From Actinomycetota bacterium (GTDB lineage: Bacteria; Actinomycetota; Actinomycetes; S36-B12), in NCBI GenBank assembly GCA_009700485.1, contig WLLZ01000136.1:1-5005 (forward strand): a DNA stretch of 5,005 nucleotides. The letters run 5' to 3'. This document shows positions 1-5,005 of the stretch, piece after piece (position 1 is the stretch's first letter; every line of letters starts with the position of its first letter). A program made the translations under genes and the position numbers. Below the pieces are notes generated by a model. It saw only the letters and a program-made list of their open reading frames with translations. It was not told where the DNA came from and did not search any database.

Positions 1-7
1 AGTTCAT
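1..7 (-). CDS. Possible start of a further minus-strand gene, cut by the window edge
   Basis: An ATG lies at bases 7-5 on the minus strand, 26 bases after the idsA stop codon, and is preceded at a good distance by a purine-rich Shine-Dalgarno-like stretch. Only two full codons (Met-Asn) are visible, so no product can be named. Its position right behind a GGPP synthase gene on the same strand would suit a phytoene synthase (crtB) or another isoprenoid gene, but this is a guess from usual carotenoid gene order and not from sequence. The start codon itself could still be spurious. Confidence 0.35.
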
Positions 8-12
8 TAAAG

Positions 13-18
13 TCCCCT
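13..18 (-). promoter_or_regulatory. Shine-Dalgarno-like site for the gene at the left edge
   Basis: On the minus strand the sequence reads AGGGGA, then five bases, then ATG. This is a good match to the ribosome binding consensus at normal spacing. It contrasts with idsA and the desaturase gene, which have no recognisable Shine-Dalgarno sequence, and suggests that the edge gene is translated from an mRNA that also carries idsA. Confidence 0.45.
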
Positions 19-33
19 TTGCGTGAATAGCAT

Positions 34-1143
34 TTAAACTGATCGGGTGGTGGCCGCATGGGCCAGGTCTGTGAAGATGACCCGAGCGGCAGGGTTGATT
101 GCATCAGTCTCAATTGCTAAAAGTGAGCTCTGGAGCAGGCTCGCGATAAGTTGCTCAGCATGGTCTAGGGCACCGGTATCCGTGATGATTTGGCGGAGTT
201 CGTCAACTCCGGAAAGGTCAAGTCCGGGATCTCCGAGGTGAGTACGTATTGCTGACAGCTGCGCACTTGATGCCCGCTCAGATGCGATGGCAATAAGTAC
301 CGTGCGTTTGCCTTCGCGTAGATCGTCACCTGCTGGCTTACCGGTTTCTTTCGGGTCACCGAACACGCCGAGCACGTCATCGCGCAATTGAAATGCTTCG
401 CCCAAGGGTAGGCCAAATTCAGTGTAAATAGTGGATACATCGGGAGAGGCTCCGGCAAGAGCGGCGCCCAGATGCAGCGGTTTCTCGATGGTGTACTTGG
501 CAGACTTGTAGCGAACTACTCGAAGTGCCCTCTCGATTGAGCCACCACCCCGGGCTTGCTCCAAGAGGTCAAGGTACTGGCCCGCCATGAGTTCGGTTCG
601 CATCTCGTCATAGACGGGCTTAGCGCGATTTAAAGCAGCGTCTGGCATTCCGCTGGTGAGCAGAACTTGGTCAGACCAGGACAGGCACATGTCGCCTAGC
701 AAGATCGCGGCTCCGAGGCCAAAATGTTCGGGGGAGCCCATCCATGAATGGCTACGGTGCAGGTTTGCGAAACGCCGGTGAGCGGCTGGTTGCCCTCGTC
801 GGGTATCTGATCCGTCCATTACGTCATCGTGGATAAGGGCGCACGCCTGCAAGAATTCGAGTGCAGCTGACGCTGCCATCGCAGGCTCGTCAATCTCAAT
901 GGGGGGCTGCTCCCCGGTCAGCGCGCCGCGCCATCCCCAGTAGCAAAATGCCGGCCGCACTCGCTTACCGCCGGCAAGTAGAGCGGTGAGCGCCTCAACA
1001 AGTGGTAACAAGTCGTCATCAATATTGGTAAGCCGAAAAGACTCCTGCGCCAGCACTTTGTTAATTGTTCGCTGAACGCGTTCGCGGAGGTCTGCCACAT
1101 CAAATGGCGAGATTTTTCCGGGAGGTGCGGATTGCGCAGGCAC
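34..1143 (-). CDS. idsA: Polyprenyl diphosphate synthase (IdsA/CrtE type, probably geranylgeranyl diphosphate synthase)
   Basis: This cytosolic trans-prenyltransferase of 369 residues condenses isopentenyl diphosphate with allylic diphosphates. The family marks are in order: GGKRVRP at residues 58-64 (diphosphate binding), the first Asp-rich motif DDVMD at 106-110, GQYLDLL at 188-194, the KSAKYT region at 213-218, and the second Asp-rich region RDDVLGVFGD at 254-263 followed by GKPAGDDLREGKRT. The second motif has Gly where DDxxD has its last Asp; as I recall this is usual for actinobacterial IdsA proteins and not a defect. The residues four and five before the first motif are small (Ala102, Cys101), which family rules link to products longer than farnesyl diphosphate. 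The GTG start is chosen because an in-frame TAG lies just upstream and a -10 box sits six bases before it. The gene is divergent from metF. GGPP for carotenoids is the likely product, but a longer quinone side chain cannot be excluded. Confidence 0.95.
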   Translation of the reverse strand: MPAQSAPPGKISPFDVADLRERVQRTINKVLAQESFRLTNIDDDLLPLVEALTALLAGGKRVRPAFCYWGWRGALTGEQPPIEIDEPAMAASAALEFLQACALIHDDVMDGSDTRRGQPAAHRRFANLHRSHSWMGSPEHFGLGAAILLGDMCLSWSDQVLLTSGMPDAALNRAKPVYDEMRTELMAGQYLDLLEQARGGGSIERALRVVRYKSAKYTIEKPLHLGAALAGASPDVSTIYTEFGLPLGEAFQLRDDVLGVFGDPKETGKPAGDDLREGKRTVLIAIASERASSAQLSAIRTHLGDPGLDLSGVDELRQIITDTGALDHAEQLIASLLQSSLLAIETDAINPAARVIFTDLAHAATTRSV

Positions 1144-1149
1144 CGCCTG

Positions 1150-1155
1150 AGTCTA
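1150..1155 (-). promoter_or_regulatory. -10 box for leaderless transcription of idsA
   Basis: On the minus strand TAGACT is followed by exactly six bases (CAGGCG) and then the GTG start of idsA. This places the hexamer at -12 to -7 if transcription starts on the G of GTG, the usual geometry of actinobacterial leaderless mRNAs. There is no Shine-Dalgarno sequence to offer another explanation. I see no convincing TTGACA-like -35 element 16-18 bases further up, where the sequence reads CAGCCG. Transcription has not been shown. Confidence 0.55.
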
Positions 1156-1193
1156 GAGCCTGCAGGGGGATTCGGCTGAGCGGTTGGTATTTA

Positions 1194-1225
1194 GCTGGGC
1201 CAAGGTTTGGCTGGGCTAAGGTTTG
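1194..1225 (+). repeat. Two tandem copies of a 16-bp unit before metF
   Basis: GCTGGGCCAAGGTTTG (1194-1209) is followed directly by GCTGGGCTAAGGTTTG (1210-1225). The copies differ only at their eighth base, C at 1201 against T at 1217. The array is exactly two units long, since the flanking bases do not continue it. The changed base is the first T of the TAAGGT hexamer that looks like the metF -10 box, so only the second copy has a TANNNT box. Confidence 0.85.
1217..1222 (+). promoter_or_regulatory. -10 box (or Shine-Dalgarno) just before metF
   Basis: TAAGGT is followed by exactly six bases and then ATG at 1229, matching the -12 to -7 position expected for a leaderless transcript. The same bases contain AAGG (1218-1221), seven bases before the ATG, which could act as a weak Shine-Dalgarno sequence on a longer mRNA. 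The two readings exclude each other in part, because a leaderless mRNA would not contain the AAGG. I prefer the promoter reading since idsA and the desaturase gene show the same geometry. No clear -35 element is visible. Confidence 0.5.
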
Positions 1226-1228
1226 AAC

Positions 1229-2125
1229 ATGTCGCCGACCCGAACTGCTCCCAGTCTTGGCGCGGTGCTCGCTGGTGGCGGCCACAGTTTCTCCTTCGAG
1301 CTCTTCCCGCCCAAGACTGACGCGGGGGAGCAGGCACTTTGGCAGACGGTCCGCGAGTTGGAGGCACTTAAGCCGACTTTTGTGTCGGTTACTTATGGTG
1401 CCGGCGGCTCTACCCAAGACCGCACGGTGCGCATCACCAAGCAGATCGCTGAGCACACCACGTTGCTGCCGGTCGCGCATTTAACCTGCGTCGATGCCAG
1501 CGTTGATGATCTGCGGAAAGTAATCGCGCAGTACTCCGACGCTGGAGTAAATACCATCATGGCATTGCGGGGTGATCCCACCGCCGGCCCAGAATCCCAA
1601 TGGGTGCAACACCCCGGTGGGTTACGGCATGCCGATGAGCTTGTAGCGTTGGTTAGGGAACTTGGTGCATTCAGCGTTGGAGTAGCTGCATTTCCGGAGG
1701 GCCACCCGGAGTCTGGCGATTTTGAGGATGATGCGCGAGTATTGGCGGCTAAGCAAGATGCGGGTGCCGAATTTGCCATCACGCAATTCTTCTTTCGTGC
1801 CGAAGACTATGAGCGGCTGGTAACTCGCGCGGCCGCTCACGGGTGCACGATGCCAATCGTGCCAGGTTTGATGCCGGTGACTAATGTCGCGCAGATTGAG
1901 CGCTTTGCTGTGCTATCGGGTGCGCAGTTCCCGAGTGACTTGGCCGACAAATTCGGGAAAATCAAAGATAACCAAAGCGCGGTCCATGAACTAGGCGTCG
2001 AGGTCGCGGCCGATTTGGGTGCAAAACTATTAGCCATGGGAGCTCCGGGCCTGCACTTTTACACACTCAATCGTTCTACCTCGACCCGTGAGGTGTACGA
2101 AGCCTTAGGGCTTAACCAGGTTTAG
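1229..2125 (+). CDS. metF: 5,10-methylenetetrahydrofolate reductase
   Basis: MetF reduces 5,10-methylene-THF to 5-methyl-THF, the methyl donor for methionine synthesis, using FAD and a nicotinamide cofactor in the cytosol. The 298-residue protein matches the usual bacterial single-domain length and TIM-barrel family. Visible marks are FELFPPK at 23-29 with the catalytic Glu24, FVSVTYGAGGSTQDRT at 51-66, HLTCVDAS at 84-91, MALRGDP at 111-117 with the folate-binding Asp116, the GVAAFPEGHPES flavin region at 141-152, ITQFFF at 164-169, PIVPGLMPVTN at 189-199 and GAPGLHFYTLNRS at 271-283. ATG at 1229 is preferred over TTG at 1223 because of the promoter spacing and because TTG is a weak start. 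The gene is divergent from idsA and runs tail to tail into the desaturase gene with a 14-bp overlap. It has no evident role in carotenoid synthesis. Several TTA leucine codons are present. Confidence 0.97.
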   Translation: MSPTRTAPSLGAVLAGGGHSFSFELFPPKTDAGEQALWQTVRELEALKPTFVSVTYGAGGSTQDRTVRITKQIAEHTTLLPVAHLTCVDASVDDLRKVIAQYSDAGVNTIMALRGDPTAGPESQWVQHPGGLRHADELVALVRELGAFSVGVAAFPEGHPESGDFEDDARVLAAKQDAGAEFAITQFFFRAEDYERLVTRAAAHGCTMPIVPGLMPVTNVAQIERFAVLSGAQFPSDLADKFGKIKDNQSAVHELGVEVAADLGAKLLAMGAPGLHFYTLNRSTSTREVYEALGLNQV

Positions 2126-3620
2126 CCGAGTTAATTAGGTTGGCAACGATCTCGGCGCTCATGCCGACAAGTGGGAGCCCACCACCTGGGTGTGACGACC
2201 CGCCGACCAGGTAAAGCCCATTAATCGGCGACTGATTGGCGGGCCTGGTGAATGCCGCTCGGGCACCGTTACTCGAAGTCCCGTAAATCGCCCCACCGGG
2301 TGCGCGTACCCCACGTTCAAGATCAGCAGGCGTGCGAATCTCGCGCCAGCGAATACGAGGTCGTACGTCCATGCCGCGTCGTGCCAGAACATCCAGAACG
2401 TGATCGGCATAGTGCTCGGCCAAACCGGGTTCGTCCCAATTCAATGTGCTATTTGAGCCATCACCATGGCGGGGTGCATTGACCAAGACAAACCAGGATT
2501 CGTGATCGTTGTCAGGTCGCATTAGTGGGTCATCTGGTAGGCACACGTAGATGGCCGGGTCGTTGACAGGAACAGTTTTTCGGCCAAAAATCGAGTCGAA
2601 TTCCGCGTCATAATCTTCGGGGAACCAGACATTGTGGTGTTGGAGGCCGGTGGTTCGCCCGTTTACGGCAAGAAGCAGCACGAATCCGGCCAGCGACGGT
2701 GTCGATTTCGCGATTTCGCTGTTAATCTTCTGGGCGGCCGATGAGTCAAGAAGGGAGCCGTACACCTGTCCGGCATCAGCATTGGCCACCACAATATTGG
2801 CGGAAAGTGATTCGTCACGCGTGCGGACCCCGGTGATCTGGCTGCCACCTGTGGTGATTGAGGTAACATCGGTATTGGCGCGAATTTCTACGCCAAGGTC
2901 TAGGCATCGTTGCACTAATGCGGTTGCGAGTGTGCTGATTCCTCCACCAAGATGCCAAGCGCCGAATGTCTGCTCGACATATGGCACTGTCGCCAGAACC
3001 GCTGGGGCCTTACGCGGATCTGATCCCGTGTAAGTGGCGTAACGGTCAAGGAGCGTAACTAGTCTCTTATCGCTGAAGGTGTTTTCACCTAGTGACCGCA
3101 AGGTGGTGAAGGGGGCGATAGTTTGCACATCACGTGGATTCTTGGCAAGTGACATGACACCTCGCCACCCCTTCAAGGGGGATTGCAGGAATGGCTCCCT
3201 CGTGATCTGCCACATTGCACCGCCGCGCTTAATGAGGGAGCGCCACTCGCTAGCCGCCTTGCCACCGAGCCCGTCCGCAAGTGCGTCAGCGCATTGGCCA
3301 GCCCCGACACCGGGCATCACTACAGTGGCCCCGTCGCTGAATTGGTAGCGAAATGCCGGGTCAAGAGGCTGAAGGTTAACGGCCTCCTCAAGGGGTGCCC
3401 CGGTCTTCAGAAATAGATCTCGGTAAACCGCAGGCAGGGTGAAAAGCGACGGACCGGTATCGAAAACATATCCATCTCGCCGATAGGCGGCGAGTTTTCC
3501 GCCGAAATAATTGGCCTGCTCCAAAACCGTTACGGACTTACCTTTGGCCGCGAGGCGGGCCGCGGTGGCCAAACCACCGGCACCGGCGCCAATCACGATT
3601 ACTTTTTCATTAGCCGACAC
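2112..3620 (-). CDS. CrtI/CrtD-family carotenoid desaturase (phytoene desaturase-like flavoprotein)
   Basis: This 502-residue FAD-dependent oxidoreductase has the normal length for the phytoene desaturase family, which introduces double bases-conjugating C=C bonds into membrane-borne carotenes. It shows the N-terminal dinucleotide fold VIVIGAGAGGLATA (7-20) ending in Glu34, the GGK loop at 40-42, DTGPSLF at 54-60, a substrate-region segment RYATYTGSDPRKAPA (193-207) followed by GAWHLGGG (220-227), and the C-terminal FAD signature GLYLVGGSSHPGGGLP (478-493). No signal peptide is present. The GTG start lies nine bases after the glycosyltransferase stop and six bases after a TANNNT box. Because the gene sits with cruF and a glycosyltransferase, I infer a CrtD-like 3',4'-desaturase acting on a hydroxylated psi end. 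A standard CrtI converting phytoene to lycopene is the main alternative, and sequence features visible here do not decide between them. Confidence 0.93.
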   Translation of the reverse strand: MSANEKVIVIGAGAGGLATAARLAAKGKSVTVLEQANYFGGKLAAYRRDGYVFDTGPSLFTLPAVYRDLFLKTGAPLEEAVNLQPLDPAFRYQFSDGATVVMPGVGAGQCADALADGLGGKAASEWRSLIKRGGAMWQITREPFLQSPLKGWRGVMSLAKNPRDVQTIAPFTTLRSLGENTFSDKRLVTLLDRYATYTGSDPRKAPAVLATVPYVEQTFGAWHLGGGISTLATALVQRCLDLGVEIRANTDVTSITTGGSQITGVRTRDESLSANIVVANADAGQVYGSLLDSSAAQKINSEIAKSTPSLAGFVLLLAVNGRTTGLQHHNVWFPEDYDAEFDSIFGRKTVPVNDPAIYVCLPDDPLMRPDNDHESWFVLVNAPRHGDGSNSTLNWDEPGLAEHYADHVLDVLARRGMDVRPRIRWREIRTPADLERGVRAPGGAIYGTSSNGARAAFTRPANQSPINGLYLVGGSSHPGGGLPLVGMSAEIVANLINSAKPG

Positions 3621-3626
3621 GGCACC

Positions 3627-3655
3627 AGCCTATGAGCCTGTCGAGCATTTGTTAA
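3627..3655 (-). promoter_or_regulatory. Internal promoter for the desaturase gene, leaderless
   Basis: On the minus strand TTAACA (3655-3650) is separated by 17 bases from TAGGCT (3632-3627), which is followed by six bases and the GTG start at 3620. The -35 matches TTGACA at five of six positions, the spacing is ideal, and the -10 fits TANNNT at -12 to -7 of a transcript starting on the GTG. The -10 box includes the TAG stop of the upstream glycosyltransferase gene. No Shine-Dalgarno sequence precedes the start. This is the best formed promoter in the window, although transcription from upstream of cruF may also reach the gene. Confidence 0.6.
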
Positions 3656-4772
3656 CCGCGGTTACCGGTCGGCCTTTCCAGGTATTGGTGCCACGCAGGT
3701 GACGTGACCAAGAAATAAAGTTAAGGCCGCAAAATGCGGTCACTGAGACCGGGTGGGCTAGCGCATCAGGCCAGGCTCGCTCTCCGGTGCGATTCGCAAC
3801 TAGCGCTCGGCTGGTGACACCGGCCGCGTAGCCAACTGCGCCGATTGCACGAGTTTTGCCCCGACCCGCCAGCATCGCAATCGCGGGTGCCACATAGGCG
3901 GTGAGTAGTAGCCCGTTTACCGCCAAGGATCCGGCCGGGCCATTGAAGGCTGACCAGAGTGATTTTGTGTAGCCATCAACAACTTCGTTGGTCGCTCCGT
4001 ACATTCGGCAGCTAGCGATCTTTGAGCCATCAACAGTTGCGGCCTGATGCCCGAATACTTTGACAGCTCGCATTAGAGCGACATCCTCGATAACTTCATG
4101 TGCAACGACTTCATGGCCACCCAAGGATCGGTAAACCTGCGCATCAATGACGATGAATTGGCCATTTGCGGCGGATAAAGACGGCCGAGACGATCTCTCT
4201 GCAAGGCGCAGTGGAACAGTTGCACTCCAAGACCACGCGATTAGCGGTTGCACTAGGCGTTCGAGCCAGGTAACGGCAATCTGTCTTGGGTAGGGGGAGA
4301 CTAGCGCGAAACCTTGCTCGCGAAGTAGTTCGACGGTGCCGCGAATTGCCTCGGGCTCAAGGGTTACATCAGCATCTATGAAGACAAGCACTGATCCTGA
4401 GGCCGACTCAGCAAGTCGTGCACATGCCCATGGTTTGCCCAGCCAGCCTGCGGGTAGTGGGCCATCGCCGCCGGTAATCAATTGAAGGCGCGGGTCATCG
4501 ATGGCGGCCACGATTGCTGCGGTGCCATCGGTGGATCCGTCGTCAAGGACTATGACCTCTAGGTGGGCTAGACCTTTTTGAGCCAAAACACTTCGAACAG
4601 TAGCCGCAATATGGCCGGCTTCATTGCGAGCGGGGATTAAGACACTTACTTGCTCGTTGACACGTGGCCCGTTGCTAGCCGGTGACCGTAAGTACCTCAG
4701 ATTGATCGCCGTATGTATCGCGATTCCAACTGCGGTAAGTGTGCCGGCGGCCGCCAATTTTCGAATCACCAC
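3630..4772 (-). CDS. GT2-family carotenoid glycosyltransferase (CrtQ/CruG-like), membrane anchored
   Basis: The 380-residue protein would transfer a sugar from a nucleotide donor to a hydroxylated carotenoid at the cytoplasmic membrane face. It has an N-terminal membrane segment (about 6-24) after Arg-Lys, then a GT-A fold: VSVLIPARNEAG (42-53), VLDDGSTDG (75-83), AGWLGKPWA (108-116), the metal-binding DAD (133-135), SAANGQF (200-206), the IEDVALM catalytic segment (228-234) and CRMYG (255-259). Hydrophobic stretches at about 282-303 and 340-356 suggest C-terminal membrane contacts, ending in TWKGR. This arrangement resembles the CrtQ/CruG group. I chose GTG at 4772 because GGAG lies nine bases before it; GTG at 4769 forms a GTGA overlap with the cruF stop, and GTG at 4799 or 4796 would add eight or nine residues but has no ribosome binding site. 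The carotenoid role rests on family similarity and the cruF and desaturase neighbours; sugar and acceptor position are unknown. Confidence 0.9.
   Translation of the reverse strand: MVIRKLAAAGTLTAVGIAIHTAINLRYLRSPASNGPRVNEQVSVLIPARNEAGHIAATVRSVLAQKGLAHLEVIVLDDGSTDGTAAIVAAIDDPRLQLITGGDGPLPAGWLGKPWACARLAESASGSVLVFIDADVTLEPEAIRGTVELLREQGFALVSPYPRQIAVTWLERLVQPLIAWSWSATVPLRLAERSSRPSLSAANGQFIVIDAQVYRSLGGHEVVAHEVIEDVALMRAVKVFGHQAATVDGSKIASCRMYGATNEVVDGYTKSLWSAFNGPAGSLAVNGLLLTAYVAPAIAMLAGRGKTRAIGAVGYAAGVTSRALVANRTGERAWPDALAHPVSVTAFCGLNFISWSRHLRGTNTWKGRPVTAVNKCSTGS
3653..3664. promoter_or_regulatory. 12-bp perfect palindrome overlapping the desaturase -35 element
   Basis: TAACCGCGGTTA reads the same on both strands. 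It lies in the last codons of the glycosyltransferase gene and covers -33 to -44 relative to the predicted start of the desaturase transcript, sharing three bases with the -35 hexamer. A dimeric regulator bound there would touch RNA polymerase directly, so it could be an operator or activator site. About one perfect 12-bp palindrome is expected by chance in 5 kb, so only the location makes it notable. It encodes Val-Thr-Ala-Val-Asn in the glycosyltransferase reading. Confidence 0.35.
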
Positions 4773-5005
4773 TGCGGTTGGCTCCAAGTGCGCCACCACC
4801 AGGGGATTACCACGACGCCCATGCAGAGCGCGCCCCAGAGCGCGACGCTAGGGCGCCCGAAAAATACTGCTGCCGCAAGCACATTCGAGAGGTAGATCCA
4901 ACTAAGCATCAAGGTCGGTACGCCGTCCTTGGCGATCTTGCGCGGCAGGCGATCTAGTAACCACATAAGCACAAAAGCCATCAGTAGCCAGCCGAGAAAG
5001 TTTTG
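4766..5005 (-). CDS. cruF: CruF-type carotenoid 1',2'-hydratase, C-terminal part (start outside the window)
   Basis: The reading frame is open to the window edge, so 79 C-terminal residues and the TGA stop are seen of a family that usually has roughly 250-300 residues. CruF is an integral membrane enzyme that adds water across the C-1',2' double bond of a psi end group, giving a tertiary 1'-hydroxyl. The visible part begins QNFLGW, which I recognise as the conserved (T/Q)N(Y/F)LGW segment of this family. It continues with three hydrophobic segments, about FLGWLLMAFVLMWLL, LSWIYLSNVLAAAVFFGRP and ALWGALCMGVVVIP, ending in a Trp-rich tail. An internal Met at 4981 is not the start, because homology continues upstream of it. 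The end overlaps the glycosyltransferase start by a few bases, which points to one transcript. The identification rests on motif memory from a fragment, so the exact reaction is less sure than the family. Confidence 0.8.
   Translation of the reverse strand, partial: QNFLGWLLMAFVLMWLLDRLPRKIAKDGVPTLMLSWIYLSNVLAAAVFFGRPSVALWGALCMGVVVIPWWWRTWSQPQW
4782..4785 (-). promoter_or_regulatory. Shine-Dalgarno site that decides the glycosyltransferase start
   Basis: GGAG on the minus strand lies inside the last codons of cruF. It is nine bases from GTG at 4772 and twelve bases from GTG at 4769, and downstream of the candidate starts at 4799 and 4796, so it can serve only the inner pair. It supports a translationally coupled start at the cruF stop codon. 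Confidence 0.5.

Noticed and set aside
354..383. Degenerate second Asp-rich motif in IdsA (DDVLG instead of DDxxD) as a sign of lost activity
   Set aside because: As I recall, actinobacterial IdsA proteins commonly carry DDVLGVFGD here, and all other active-site motifs are intact, so it looks like a family trait.
1223..1231. TTG at 1223 as the metF start, two codons earlier
   Set aside because: ATG at 1229 is the stronger start codon and is placed exactly six bases after the TAAGGT box; nothing supports TTG.
1100..1480. Open frame of 126 codons on the minus strand spanning the idsA-metF promoter region and the start of metF
   Set aside because: It overlaps metF antisense and covers both predicted promoters; the translated composition is Arg/Ser rich with no recognisable motif, as expected for a shadow frame.
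1393..1782. Open frame of 129 codons antisense to metF
   Set aside because: metF is unmistakable here with conserved motifs throughout; the antisense product shows no family features and no ribosome binding site that I could identify.
2125..2156. Inverted repeat GCCGAG/CTCGGC just after the metF stop as a possible terminator
   Set aside because: Only six base pairs enclosing a 20-base loop and no T-run follows on either strand; it lies in the desaturase coding sequence and is probably chance.
2632..3033. Open frame of 133 codons on the plus strand opposite the desaturase gene
   Set aside because: It lies wholly within the desaturase gene and looks like the antisense of its codon pattern; no motif is visible.
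1..5005. tRNA genes, CRISPR repeats, insertion sequences, attachment sites or toxin-antitoxin genes
   Set aside because: None was seen on reading both strands; the window is almost fully occupied by recognisable metabolic genes of similar composition, with no sign of mobile DNA.

Overview
The window looks like a piece of an actinobacterial chromosome (Actinomycetota). All four complete genes resemble actinobacterial homologues. GC content is in the mid-50s percent by eye, three of the four complete genes appear to start with GTG, and several genes lack a Shine-Dalgarno sequence but have a TANNNT box exactly six bases before the start codon, the signature of leaderless transcripts. TTA leucine codons occur in ordinary genes (for example in metF), which argues against a very GC-rich genus such as Streptomyces. 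A planktonic, moderate-GC actinobacterium would fit, but the sequence alone does not settle the genus.

Layout from left to right. Bases 1-33 hold the spacer after idsA and, at the very edge, the possible first codons of another minus-strand gene with a good ribosome binding site. Bases 34-1143 (minus) encode an IdsA/CrtE-type polyprenyl diphosphate synthase. Bases 1144-1228 are a short divergent promoter region with a 16-bp tandem repeat. Bases 1229-2125 (plus) encode methylenetetrahydrofolate reductase (MetF). Its end overlaps by 14 bp the end of a CrtI/CrtD-type carotenoid desaturase on the minus strand (2112-3620). Upstream of that, and read in the same direction, are a membrane-anchored GT2 glycosyltransferase of the CrtQ/CruG type (3630-4772) and the C-terminal part of a CruF-type carotenoid 1',2'-hydratase (4766 to beyond 5005).

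Functionally this is a carotenoid locus interrupted by a housekeeping folate gene. IdsA would supply geranylgeranyl diphosphate, a phytoene synthase outside the window would join two of these, and the desaturase, hydratase and glycosyltransferase would desaturate, hydroxylate and glycosylate an acyclic (psi) end group. Such a trio is known from other actinobacteria and cyanobacteria that make glycosylated tertiary-hydroxy carotenoids. No phytoene synthase, lycopene cyclase, rhodopsin or regulator gene is visible.

The cruF, glycosyltransferase and desaturase genes are tightly packed (a short overlap, then a 9-nt gap) and probably form one transcript. The desaturase also seems to have its own promoter inside the end of the glycosyltransferase gene, with a perfect 12-bp palindrome overlapping its -35 element. 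No tRNA, rRNA, CRISPR array or insertion sequence was found, and no gene-free stretch exceeds 300 bases.
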